From NCBI GenBank assembly GCA_022790855.1, contig JAAVYA010000028.1:124001-188000 (forward strand): DNA of 64,000 nt, given 5' to 3'. Positions 44,150-52,594 of the stretch are shown here, in pieces. Under the pieces are notes generated by a model that saw only the letters and a list, made by a program, of their open reading frames with translations, made no database searches and was not told the DNA's origin. Position numbers and translations under genes: made by a program. Source of the DNA: Lachnospiraceae bacterium (GTDB taxonomy: Bacteria; Bacillota; Clostridia; Lachnospirales; Lachnospiraceae). Every line of letters starts with the position of its first letter. The first letter of the stretch is position 1.

Positions 44150-46282
44150 ATGGCAGTAATTACCATTGACGGCATCCGCCTTGAGGTGCCCGACAATAAG
44201 AATGTATTAGACTGTGCATTGGAAGCGGGAATTTACATTCCTCATCTGTGCCATCATCCGGATCTGCCGGAGAACGGCTCCTGCCGCATGTGTATTGTGG
44301 AGGTAGAGGGAGAAGAACATCCCGTGACATCCTGTACCTTGAAGGCAAAGGACGGTCTGAATATCCGTACCAACAGCGAACAGATTGCCAAACTGCGTTC
44401 CCTGGCTCTGGAGCTTTTGCTTTCCGGACATCCGGAAGACTGCTCTACCTGTCCCAAATACGGGAATTGCGAACTGCAGACGTTGATACAGTATATCGGA
44501 GCCAATAACGCCCGTATGCGATGCCGTACCAAAGGCTTTAAAGCAGAGGAAAGCAATCCCTTGATTGTCCACGATATGAACCGATGCGTACTTTGCGGGC
44601 GGTGTGTTCGTGCCTGTAATGATCTGAGAGGCGTGAAGGTGCTTCAGTATCAGAAAAAGGATCTGGAAACTTATGTGGGAACCATACATAACAAGCTTTT
44701 GATTGATTCAGACTGCCGGTTCTGCCAGGCATGTACCGAAGTCTGTCCTACCGGAACCATTCGTGACAAACGTCAGCTTATGGAGACCAAGGCAAAGAAA
44801 GAAGACGTGGTAGTACCCTGCCGCAGCGCTTGTCCGGCTCATACAGATGTTCCCCGTTATATCCGTTTTATAAAAGAAGGCAAGTTTGACGAGGCTTCAG
44901 CCGTGATTCGCGAGAAAGTGCCCTTCCCCAAAGCATTGGGTTATGTGTGCAATCATGTTTGCGAACTGGAATGTAAGCGAAAAGAAGTCAATGAGGCTAT
45001 GTCCATCCGTAATATGAAGCGTTACGCAGCGGAACAGGATACCGGCTCCTGCTGGAGGGGAAAAGGCAAGCAGCTTCCGGACACCGGCAAGAAGGTCTGT
45101 ATTGTAGGAGGCGGCCCGGCTGGTATGACCGCAGCCTATTATCTGAGAAAACAAGGGCATGATGTAACGGTAAAAGAGGCGCTTCCCACCGTTGGAGGCA
45201 TGATGGGTTACGGAATACCTTCGTATCGTCTGCCGAGAACAATTATTGCAGAAGAGGCGGCCGTCATTACGGAAGCAGGTGTAAAGGTGGAAGTAAACGC
45301 CAGAGTAGAGAAGCCTCTGGAGCTCCTTGGCGAGTACGATGCGGTTCTGATGGCGATTGGAGCTCATGTGGGAGCAAGACTGCCTATGGATGGAAACGAT
45401 TTGCCGGGAACCATTTTGAATATTGATTTTCTGCGGGAAGCAAGTCTTGGAAAAACAGCAGAAGAGATCGGTATGGGAAAACATATCATCGTATTGGGCG
45501 GCGGAAACGTTGCATTTGACTGCGCCAGGACAGCGAAGCGTCTGGGAGCAGAGGAGATTCATCTTGCCTGTCTGGAAGCAAGGGAAGTTATGACCGCAGA
45601 TGATGAGGAGATTGAACAGGCAAAAGAGGAAGGAATCTTTGTTCATCCGGCCCAGACCTTTGAACGGATTACCGGAGAGACCCAGGTGACAGGCGTTGAC
45701 TTTATGAACGTGAAATCCTTCCACTTCGATGAAAACCGCCGGGCTGTCATTGAAAAAGAAGAAGGAAGCGAACATCATATTGATGCAGATACCGTTATTT
45801 TTGCCGTAGGACAGCGGCCGGATCTTACGGAAGAAGCCGGTCTGGAACTGTTCCGAGGCAGCTATCTGGTGGTGAAGGAAGGAACCACAAGCACTACCGG
45901 AACACAAGGCATTTTTGCAGCGGGCGACGTGGTGCACGGAACCAAATCTGTGATACAGGCCATTGCCGACGGAAGAAATGCCGCCATGGAGATTGACAGA
46001 TACCTGGGAGGGGACGGTGATATTACAGAGATCCTGGCTCCAGAACAGGAGGCTTCTCCCTATATCGGACGGATAGAAGGCTTTGGTTACCAGGAACGGA
46101 AGGGAACTCAGGTTACTCCTGTGGAAGAGCGCCAGGATAACTTTAACCTGGTGGACCATGGAATCTGCCAAGGGGATATCTGCGCAGAAGCCGGAAGATG
46201 CTTACAATGTGATCTGAGACTGCAGATAACGGCTCCAAGGCTTTGGGGCGACTATTCCGACAAAAAGGAGGCGAATGCATAA
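44150..46282 (+). CDS. NuoG-like iron-sulfur protein fused to GltD-like NAD(P)/FAD module
   Basis: 710 residues from ATG 44150 (GAGGAGAA upstream). Order: 2Fe-2S ferredoxin (Cys34, 45, 48, 62), the NuoG His-Cys cluster (His94, Cys98, 101, 107), two 4Fe-4S clusters (Cys146/149/152/156 and Cys189/192/195/199), the GltD-type helical cluster domain (PCRSACPAHTDVPRYI, CNHVCELECKR), then FAD (IVGGGPAGMTAAYYLR, about 318-333; ASLGK) and NAD(P) (IIVLGGGNVAFDCART) sites and a Cys-rich tail (CQGDICAEAGRCLQC). It should pass electrons between NAD(P)H and the iron-sulfur chain in the cytosol. It overlaps the next gene by 1 nt. Confidence 0.87.
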   Translation: MAVITIDGIRLEVPDNKNVLDCALEAGIYIPHLCHHPDLPENGSCRMCIVEVEGEEHPVTSCTLKAKDGLNIRTNSEQIAKLRSLALELLLSGHPEDCSTCPKYGNCELQTLIQYIGANNARMRCRTKGFKAEESNPLIVHDMNRCVLCGRCVRACNDLRGVKVLQYQKKDLETYVGTIHNKLLIDSDCRFCQACTEVCPTGTIRDKRQLMETKAKKEDVVVPCRSACPAHTDVPRYIRFIKEGKFDEASAVIREKVPFPKALGYVCNHVCELECKRKEVNEAMSIRNMKRYAAEQDTGSCWRGKGKQLPDTGKKVCIVGGGPAGMTAAYYLRKQGHDVTVKEALPTVGGMMGYGIPSYRLPRTIIAEEAAVITEAGVKVEVNARVEKPLELLGEYDAVLMAIGAHVGARLPMDGNDLPGTILNIDFLREASLGKTAEEIGMGKHIIVLGGGNVAFDCARTAKRLGAEEIHLACLEAREVMTADDEEIEQAKEEGIFVHPAQTFERITGETQVTGVDFMNVKSFHFDENRRAVIEKEEGSEHHIDADTVIFAVGQRPDLTEEAGLELFRGSYLVVKEGTTSTTGTQGIFAAGDVVHGTKSVIQAIADGRNAAMEIDRYLGGDGDITEILAPEQEASPYIGRIEGFGYQERKGTQVTPVEERQDNFNLVDHGICQGDICAEAGRCLQCDLRLQITAPRLWGDYSDKKEANA

Positions 46283-47502
46283 TGGGAGCTTTTGAGACTG
46301 CAAAAGGAATGAGTAAGGAAGAAGTAATTGAAAAGATCAAAGCGGCCGGCCTCCGGGAATTCGGTGTATATAATCAGGATCTGGCAAAAAAATGGGAACA
46401 GGATTTGGCGGAGAAAGAGAATTGGGATGCGTCGTTGAAAGTGATTGCGGCGCTGAACAATAATGATACCAACCATGCCCTTTTGGAACTGTTAAAGACA
46501 TCCGCTTCAGATGTTATAGAAGGAATCAAGATTGCAGCCTACGCCCTGGATGCGGAAGGGATGCAGCTTTATCTTCCGGAAGGAGAGGATGAACTGAAAG
46601 ACAGCCTTTCCCAGGCGGCTTCAGAGGCAGGAATTGAACTTTGCCAGGGAATTGTAAATGTGCGGGACGCAAGAGGATGCAGTTTGAACCACATTGAGAC
46701 GATGGCAGCCTTGGGAGCATTGTTTGCAGGCGCTTATACACCAGGAAGCTTTATAACTGTCTGCAAGGACGGAAAAAACGGGGAACTGACAAAAGTTGTT
46801 TTTCCGGCAAAAGTAGGAGATATCGCAGGCGTTTCACCGGAAGAAATCAAAGGTATCCTCATTGGCTCGAACCTTTACGACGCTTCCGGATTGGATCTGG
46901 TACTGGAGGAAGATACCAATATCGGCAACGGTGTGATAACCATTTTGCCTGCCGATTGCTGTATCATTGACCAGGAAGAAAAACTGCTTCTTGGAGAACG
47001 CAAAAACGGCTGCGGCAGATGTACCTTTTGCCGTGAGGGACTGGGCCAGCTCCACGCGATGGCAAAGGAGATTACCGAAGGAAAGGGCAAGAACGAATAT
47101 CTGGCCATGATGGAGGAGATTGGAAATGCCATGACCTTTAGCTGCCAGTGTTCCGTAGGCCAGACAGGCGCTGACTTTACCCTGGGAAGTTTGAAATACT
47201 TTGGCAACGAATATACCGATCATATAAAGAAGAAAAAATGCGCGGCAGATGTATGTTCTTCCTTTATGAGTATTTATATTGATCCCAACTTGTGCGAGGG
47301 CTGTGAAGAATGTGCGGACGTCTGCCCGGCAGAGTGTATTGAAGGCAAGAGCGGATTTATACATATGATTGATGAATTTGACTGTACCAAATGCGGGAAG
47401 TGTATCGAAGCCTGCGAGTATGACGCAGTGATTAAGACTACCGGACGCGTACCGAAACTGCCCACCCGTCTTACCAAATGCGGGAAATTTAAAAAGCGTT
47501 AA
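46282..47502 (+). CDS. NuoF-like iron-sulfur protein lacking FMN/NADH motifs
   Basis: 406 residues; ATG shares a base with the upstream stop (TAATG), AAGGAGG upstream. It keeps the NuoF scaffold: GLREFGVYNQDLAKKWE stands where FMN enzymes have GLRGRGGAGFPTGLKW, and ALNNNDTNHALLEL where they have NADEGDPGA. The SLBB-like part (AKVGDIAGVSPEEIKGILIG) and the 4Fe-4S motif CGRCTFC (244-250) remain, followed by a C-terminal two-cluster ferredoxin (CEGCEECADVCPAEC; CTKCGKCIEAC). So it likely carries electrons but cannot bind FMN/NADH; the partner upstream supplies the NAD(P) site. Confidence 0.82.
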   Translation: MGAFETAKGMSKEEVIEKIKAAGLREFGVYNQDLAKKWEQDLAEKENWDASLKVIAALNNNDTNHALLELLKTSASDVIEGIKIAAYALDAEGMQLYLPEGEDELKDSLSQAASEAGIELCQGIVNVRDARGCSLNHIETMAALGALFAGAYTPGSFITVCKDGKNGELTKVVFPAKVGDIAGVSPEEIKGILIGSNLYDASGLDLVLEEDTNIGNGVITILPADCCIIDQEEKLLLGERKNGCGRCTFCREGLGQLHAMAKEITEGKGKNEYLAMMEEIGNAMTFSCQCSVGQTGADFTLGSLKYFGNEYTDHIKKKKCAADVCSSFMSIYIDPNLCEGCEECADVCPAECIEGKSGFIHMIDEFDCTKCGKCIEACEYDAVIKTTGRVPKLPTRLTKCGKFKKR

Positions 47503-47526
47503 TGTGCGGCGCACATGAGAAACTAT

Positions 47527-47551
47527 GGGGCATACATCATGCTATGCCCCT
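47527..47551 (+). terminator. Hairpin between the NuoF-like and FAD-reductase genes
   Basis: GGGGCATA (47527-47534) and TATGCCCC (47543-47550) around an 8-nt loop; T-run poor, so read-through is likely. Confidence 0.45.
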
Positions 47552-47582
47552 AAGTATAAAAATGATATTGGAGGTATCTTAA

Positions 47583-49037
47583 ATGAAAAAAATGGAAGCA
47601 GATGTAATTGTAGTTGCAGCAGGCCCGGCAGGATTGGCGGCAGCGATTACGGCAGGAGAGAACGACCTGAAAGCCATCGTTTTTGAAAAGGCTAATACCA
47701 CGGGCGGCGCGGCCAACATGGGCATGGGGCCTCTGGGTATTGGAACCAAGATTCAGAAGCGCGGGTTTTATGAGATTACGAAGGAAAAGGCATATGATAT
47801 TCATATGAAGTACACGCATTATCGCGTGGATGCCGATTTGGTGCAGACTTACTTTGAGAAATCTGCGGATACCATTGAGTGGCTGGAAGATATGGGGGTA
47901 GAATTTGCAGGTTCCTTTAAGTATTTTGCAGAATCAGAAGCTACCTGGCATATTGTAAAACCGGAGAATGGTATTATCGGACCCAGAGCGGCGGGCCCGA
48001 TGGTTAAGATCATGACCGAAAAAGTAAGAGAATTGGGCGGCGAGATTTATCTGGAGACGCCTGTGCATGATATTATTATGGAAGACGGCAAAGCGGTAGG
48101 AGTATTAGCTACCGATAAGAATGGTGAGGAGATTGAGGCCAGAGCAAAGGCGGTTGTTGTTGCTACCGGCGGATTTGGAACAAATGCAGAGATGATCAAA
48201 GAAGAATTTGGTCTTGATTTGTGGCAGAATTTCTTCCCATTTATGGTTCCCGGAACTGCTGGAGAAGGCTTGAAAATGATGTGGAAAGCCGGAGCGCAGA
48301 AGTTTGGCGCTAACATTGAGATGATCTATCAGTTAAAGGATAACATGAATTACTTCTTATTAGATGCCGTATTGCGTCAGCCGAATCTTTTGATTAACCA
48401 GAACGGCGACCGTTTTATGAACGAGGACCAGATGGGCAATACCACATTTACCGGAAACGCCATTAATCTTCAGCCTGGAAAATACGCATACTGCATTATG
48501 GACGATGCCATTTTAAAATATTATAAGAAAAATGGCCCGGATATTTTTGATATCGTTCATCCGGAAGATGCATTTATGGCAGTGGAGCCGGAATTTGAAC
48601 GCGCAGTCGCAGATGGTTATGATGGATACTTTGAAGCCGACAGCGTGGAAGAATTAGCGGAGAAGCTGGGAATTGATCCTGAGAAGCTGCAGGAAACCAT
48701 TGATGATTATAATGATATGTGTGATGAGAACTTTGATTCTCAGTTCAACAAGAATCCCAAGTTCCTGCATCCGATTACCGGAAAAGGAAAATATAGAGTG
48801 GGTAAATTCTATATTGCTGCATATGGCACCATCGGCGGCGTAAGAACAAATAAATTCGGAGAAGTTATGGACGGCAATGATAAGCCGATTCCGGGACTGT
48901 ACAGTGCAGGAAGCGACTGCAATACCATTTACGGCGACAGCTATAATTTTACTTTGCCGGGAAATACCATGGGCTTTGCCATTAATTCCGGACGTATGGC
49001 AGGAGAGGCGATTGCAGACTACATTGATTCTCTGTAA
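47583..49037 (+). CDS. Cytosolic FAD-dependent reductase (fumarate-reductase flavoprotein family)
   Basis: 484 residues. FAD site DVIVVAAGPAGLAAAI (first Gly of GxGxxG is Ala), then GGAANMGMGPLGIG and VVVATGGFGTNAEM; FAD_binding_2 cap domain; TIGGVRTNKFGEVMD and a final GNTMGFAINSGRMAGEAIADY. No signal peptide, flavin-linkage domain or heme motif, unlike respiratory FrdA. Relatives reduce activated C=C bonds of cinnamates, steroids or bile acids. Being behind the electron-transfer pair it is probably its electron acceptor. Substrate unknown. RBS GGAGG. Confidence 0.87.
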   Translation: MKKMEADVIVVAAGPAGLAAAITAGENDLKAIVFEKANTTGGAANMGMGPLGIGTKIQKRGFYEITKEKAYDIHMKYTHYRVDADLVQTYFEKSADTIEWLEDMGVEFAGSFKYFAESEATWHIVKPENGIIGPRAAGPMVKIMTEKVRELGGEIYLETPVHDIIMEDGKAVGVLATDKNGEEIEARAKAVVVATGGFGTNAEMIKEEFGLDLWQNFFPFMVPGTAGEGLKMMWKAGAQKFGANIEMIYQLKDNMNYFLLDAVLRQPNLLINQNGDRFMNEDQMGNTTFTGNAINLQPGKYAYCIMDDAILKYYKKNGPDIFDIVHPEDAFMAVEPEFERAVADGYDGYFEADSVEELAEKLGIDPEKLQETIDDYNDMCDENFDSQFNKNPKFLHPITGKGKYRVGKFYIAAYGTIGGVRTNKFGEVMDGNDKPIPGLYSAGSDCNTIYGDSYNFTLPGNTMGFAINSGRMAGEAIADYIDSL

Positions 49038-49071
49038 GTTAATTTTATCATAAAGATATGGAAAAGGATTG

Positions 49072-49101
49072 GCGGTAGAAAGGTACTGCCAATCCTTTTT
49101 T
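49072..49101 (+). terminator. Terminator after the FAD reductase
   Basis: AAAAGGATTGGC...GTA pairs with TAC...GCCAATCCTTTT, followed by TT; strong stem of about 15 bp. Confidence 0.88.
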
Positions 49102-49126
49102 GCGCCAATCAAAACTGGGAAAGGAG

Positions 49127-49172
49127 TTTTTTGTCAATTTTTCATTAAAAACTATAGAAAATTGACAAAAAA
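49127..49172. repeat. Perfect 15-bp inverted repeat upstream of the chemotaxis receptor
   Basis: TTTTTTGTCAATTTT (49127-49141) and AAAATTGACAAAAAA (49158-49172) around a 16-nt loop. Each arm contains TTGACA (a -35 hexamer) facing opposite ways, so it could be an operator or paired promoter elements. Confidence 0.6.
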
Positions 49173-49232
49173 TCGTGTAAAATAGCAAATGGAAACTTTG
49201 AGGGTCGTATAAATGAAGGAAGGTGCAATATC

Positions 49233-50735
49233 ATGACAAAATCGCAGTTAAGACGGGCAAATGTTATTCTCATGGTCACTGCAATGATTACGTTATTCTT
49301 TAATTTGGTAGGACTGGTGCAGCTGCGTGCCAATGCGGAGTTTGCAGGCGTCAATCCAACTTTGGTGCTAATCAATATGGTGATGATCGTATTGGCGATG
49401 ATTGCTTATATTATTATTTTTGTACTTACAAAAGAGACAAAGGCGCTTCTGTATACCATAGCGATCAGCTATACATTTCTATATGCTTACGCACTTTTTA
49501 CCGGAGGCTCCAACGGGACATTTCCTTATATCCTGCCTATCTTGATGGTGTATGTGCTGTTTGGGGAGGCCAAAGTGGTAAATGCGGTGGCGGTCGCTCA
49601 ATTAGTGATCAATCTGATTATGGTGGGCATGATGGTTTCGGCAGCTCCCAATATGCAGGTTGTGATGGAGGACGCATCTCTAGAAACGATTATTTCTATA
49701 TTGGGCTGCATTTGCCCCATTGTAACAAATCGTTTGATGATGCAGTTCAATAGAGAATCCCAGCAGGTGATTCAGACCGGAGCAGATCAGCAAGCGGAGA
49801 TGACGGCTGAAGTTGTAGATTATGCAAAGCAGGTATTAGACGATGTGGAGAATACCCAAAATGACCTTGATCAGATTTTTGACACGACAAAAGCCATCAA
49901 TGAGGCATTAAGCGACATTGCAGGAAGTACGACTTCTACGGTTCAAGCGGTAGATGAGCAGACACAAATGACCAGCTCTATTCAGGAAGTAATTCAGGAA
50001 ACTTATGAAAAAACCACAGGTATCGTGAATATTACTACAGAAGCTTCCGATGTAATTGAAAGCGGCGTGGCTATTGTGGATAAGCTGAACCGTACAGCGG
50101 AGAGCTCCATGAACGCCGGAAATGAAATGAAGAAAGCGGCCGAGCAGTTACAGAAGAAGTCGGTAGAAGTTCGAAGTATTACGGAAATTATCTTAAATGT
50201 TTCCAGCCAAACGAACCTTTTGGCTCTTAATGCATCCATAGAGGCCGCAAGGGCCGGGGAAGCGGGCAAAGGGTTTGCGGTTGTGGCAGATGAGATTCGG
50301 GAATTGGCGGATCAGACTCGGGCGGCAACCGAAAATATCACAAGTATTTTGGATACATTAGTTATGGAGGCACAGTCTGTCTCTGAAAAAGTAGAAGGGA
50401 CGGTAGAGACTTCCAGAGAGCAGAGCGTCATGATTCAGGAGACCAGCCAAAGTTTTATGGATATCCAGGGGAAGATACAAGACTTAAATGAGGCGATTCA
50501 GCTTGTCAGTGAACAGATGCACGATATACATGGTGCAAATGACCGGATTGTAGAAAGCGTTCATACTTTATCTGCCACCAGTGAAGAGGTTAGCACGAGA
50601 ACAGATGAAGCGCTGGGAACCAGCAGCGAGAATGTCCGGCATATGCAGACCTTCCGGGAACGTATGCTGGCAATGGAGGAGACTGTGCAAAAGCTGGCTT
50701 CTTATTCTGTTACAGAGGAGCCTGGATTCTTGTGA
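49233..50735 (+). CDS. Methyl-accepting chemotaxis protein with membrane N-terminus
   Basis: 500 residues. About five hydrophobic helices in the first 190 residues ([88 protein letters not shown]) with very short loops, no large external ligand domain, then a cytoplasmic coiled-coil signalling domain. The hairpin tip reads [37 protein letters not shown], an almost invariant MA motif. It signals to CheA/CheW. No chemotaxis or flagellar gene is close. Its signal may be membrane-state or internal. Confidence 0.92.
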   Translation: MTKSQLRRANVILMVTAMITLFFNLVGLVQLRANAEFAGVNPTLVLINMVMIVLAMIAYIIIFVLTKETKALLYTIAISYTFLYAYALFTGGSNGTFPYILPILMVYVLFGEAKVVNAVAVAQLVINLIMVGMMVSAAPNMQVVMEDASLETIISILGCICPIVTNRLMMQFNRESQQVIQTGADQQAEMTAEVVDYAKQVLDDVENTQNDLDQIFDTTKAINEALSDIAGSTTSTVQAVDEQTQMTSSIQEVIQETYEKTTGIVNITTEASDVIESGVAIVDKLNRTAESSMNAGNEMKKAAEQLQKKSVEVRSITEIILNVSSQTNLLALNASIEAARAGEAGKGFAVVADEIRELADQTRAATENITSILDTLVMEAQSVSEKVEGTVETSREQSVMIQETSQSFMDIQGKIQDLNEAIQLVSEQMHDIHGANDRIVESVHTLSATSEEVSTRTDEALGTSSENVRHMQTFRERMLAMEETVQKLASYSVTEEPGFL

Positions 50736-50816
50736 ATAAATCAATTGAATTGGCGCTATCAGTGTAGTATCTAGCCATTGAGGATCTCAAAGGGAAAAGA
50801 GAAAGTTGTGATTGAT

Positions 50817-50882
50817 ATGGAAGATACATTAACGTATTTTAAAAAGTTGGCGGAGAAATTCGCCGATTTTTTTTTGGAATAA
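50817..50882 (+). CDS. Possible 21-residue peptide, amphipathic
   Basis: ATG 50817 opens a frame ending TAA: it starts MEDTLTYFKK and ends FADFFLE, an amphipathic helix with aromatic and charged faces. No good Shine-Dalgarno is present, and the 3' half is the terminator stem, so this may be chance. Confidence 0.15.
   Translation: MEDTLTYFKKLAEKFADFFLE
50847..50876 (+). terminator. Terminator
   Basis: TTGGCG and CGCCGA pair around an 8-nt loop (one G:U), followed by nine T residues. Confidence 0.75.
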
Positions 50883-51144
50883 AGTACGCATTCTGCGAAT
50901 AAAAACACTAAAAAAATAGTTTATTACATTTTTAGTACTGAAACAAAAAAATTATGTGATAGAATCAGGTATAAGAATTAGATAACATTTATTTGTTGAA
51001 GAGCGCAATAAATTATCTGATTATTCTACCTTGGTTTGACTGTCAGATAAGGGAATATATGCAAATATACGAGAAGAGGGGGGAAGAAATAATAGGAACT
51101 TAATGTGGACAAGGCAAATAACGTAAGACAAAGGAAGTATTTAT

Positions 51145-51528
51145 ATGAAAGAGACATTTTGCTTTAGAAAGAGAGTGGCTTATGAGATGATAGCGTTGGT
51201 AATGGCTGTATTGATTCTGCCGGGGACGGCGGAGGCAGCATCTAAATCCGGCACCTATGATGGGTTTAGGTATACCGTAACTGCCACAAAGCATAATACT
51301 TATGGAAGTGGTTCGGGTGTTTACGCAGATACCAGAAAAACGTTGGCATTAACTGTGATATTTTTTTATACAAGGACAGATAATCAGGATCTGAGTTTAA
51401 AAAAACAGGTTTCTGGAAGTGCCAGTGTTTCAGCTACAACAGGAACTCCATCAAAGCTGCGGGAGGCTAGATATACATCTGCGGATTTGTATATCGGAGG
51501 AGTTAATTTTGCAGTAAATGCTTATTAA
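51145..51528 (+). CDS. Small secreted protein of unknown function
   Basis: 127 residues. Signal peptide with basic start (KETFCFRKRVAYE), hydrophobic core (MIALVMAVLILPG) and AEAA cleavage near 31. The mature part is about 96 residues, Ser/Thr/Tyr-rich with alternating strands (GTYDGFRYTVTATKHNTYGS; TRKTLALTVIFFYTR; SADLYIGGVNFAVNAY), no Cys, no anchor. AAGGAAG upstream. Its neighbours include a scarred ABC export locus. A bacteriocin- or adhesin-like role is possible but not shown; I do not recognise a family. Confidence 0.7.
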   Translation: MKETFCFRKRVAYEMIALVMAVLILPGTAEAASKSGTYDGFRYTVTATKHNTYGSGSGVYADTRKTLALTVIFFYTRTDNQDLSLKKQVSGSASVSATTGTPSKLREARYTSADLYIGGVNFAVNAY

Positions 51529-51565
51529 AAGTAAAAGAATGGTATCATAATTTTGACTAGAATTG

Positions 51566-51600
51566 GCTTCCCTGTAAATTTTTATGCAGGGAAGCTAATT
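51566..51600 (+). terminator. Hairpin after the small secreted protein gene
   Basis: GCTTCCCTG (51566-51574) and CAGGGAAGC (51587-51595), then TAATT; weak T-run. Confidence 0.5.
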
Positions 51601-51633
51601 GGAATTATATAGCGTTATACAAGGGGGATATAT

Positions 51634-51975
51634 ATGAAAAAATACTTTTTAATCGTAATGTATGCGGTAATTTTGTGTTTCTGTTGTGCCTGTCAAGGTC
51701 AGACAAAAAAGAGTGCTGCAGTACCTCCTATCAATTGCGAATATGGCATGAGGAATTTTGCAGTGTCCGGCGATGAAGGATATTACTTTTTCTGTAATAA
51801 CCTGTTTATTTTTTGGGACGGGAATCCAGAGCATGCGGCTATGCCAATTTGCGGTCGTCCCGACTGTAGCCATGACCAGTTAAAATGCCCGGCATATATC
51901 GGTACCAGGCAAGAAGCAAAGATATTTTATGATAACGGAAGCTTGTATGTATTTTCAGGAGAAAAGCAGCATGAT
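51634..51975 (+). pseudogene. 5' remnant of a lipoprotein gene
   Basis: The first ~113 codons encode a lipoprotein signal peptide (KKYFLIVMYAVILCFCCAC) and a mature start with ICGRPDCSHDQLKCPAY, the Cys-rich motif near the N-terminus of a family of Lachnospiraceae lipoproteins with beta-propeller bodies. At about codon 113 the protein changes abruptly into a hydrophobic stretch belonging to an ABC-2 type permease, so the rest of the lipoprotein is lost. RBS AGGGGGA is intact, so a chimera may still be made. Confidence 0.65.
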
Positions 51976-52591
51976 CCAGTGACACTTTTGCTCTTGTCAG
52001 GGGCTGCAGTTTGGCTTGTTACGGAAAAGCAGCCGGTAAACCTAAATCAGGCGGATCGCCAGTACAAAGCTTATATTGAGGCCTATAAAGGGCTGGTGAC
52101 GCAGAAAACAATGGATGGGATACTGGCAGAACTCTATGATGGTCACCCTGGGCATGTTCGTATCTAAAGTGTTCTCTGTCCGAGCAATGTACGGCTTTGA
52201 GGACTGGAATATTCCGGTCCAGAGCTTTGCGGCGGCCAGGCAGGTGAAAGGGAATATGACTTTGATGCAGTTTTTGACAGTGAATGGAGTTCTGGAAGTG
52301 GCGGGAGTTTGCTGCCTTGCTTTTGTGTTTCTTTCTTTGACTTTATGGATGAAGAATCGGATGTACGCGATTCTTCTGGGAGCAGCGGTTTTCGTACTTC
52401 CGTTGCTGCTGGGATGGACCGGGGTGGCCTTCCCATGGGAATACACAGAAAACCGCGTTTTTTTCTTTCCATATCAGACGGCAGAAGAGGGAATGGCCTG
52501 GCAATGGTTATATCTTGTATTTGCAGCGATAGCGGCAGGAGTTTCGATTATGTTTGCATGGAAAAAATGTCAAAACAGGAGGAGAGGTGGG
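51976..52591 (+). pseudogene. Remnant of an ABC-2 type permease gene, frameshifted
   Basis: After the lipoprotein start the frame reads VTLLLLSGAAVWLVTEKQPV and NLNQADRQYKAYIEAYKG to a stop at 52167; from about 52140 a second frame continues with LGMFVSKVFSVRAMYGFEDW and membrane helices (MYAILLGAAVFVLPLLLGW; WLYLVFAAIAAGVSIMFAW) and runs without a stop into the ATPase at 52595. Both parts belong to one kind of permease, with its middle missing. The membrane partner of the ATPase is therefore probably inactive, unless another permease serves it. Confidence 0.65.
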
Positions 52592-52594
52592 GCA

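Larger units (their letters stand above)
50736..51144 (+). other. AT-rich intergenic region with terminator
   Basis: 409 nt without a recognisable gene. It contains the terminator at 50847-50876, a possible 21-codon frame that overlaps it, and AT-rich DNA (50880-51060). TAGAAT near 50962 could be a -10 element, but I see no convincing promoter. Confidence 0.5.

Noticed and set aside
44897-46171. Open minus-strand frame of 424 codons inside the NuoG-GltD gene
   Set aside because: It is antisense to a protein with clear cluster and FAD/NAD motifs; its own translation has no recognisable domain and no ribosome site.
51145-51528. Lactococcin 972-type bacteriocin
   Set aside because: A small secreted protein near ABC genes suggested it, but the mature sequence does not show the family pattern as I remember it.
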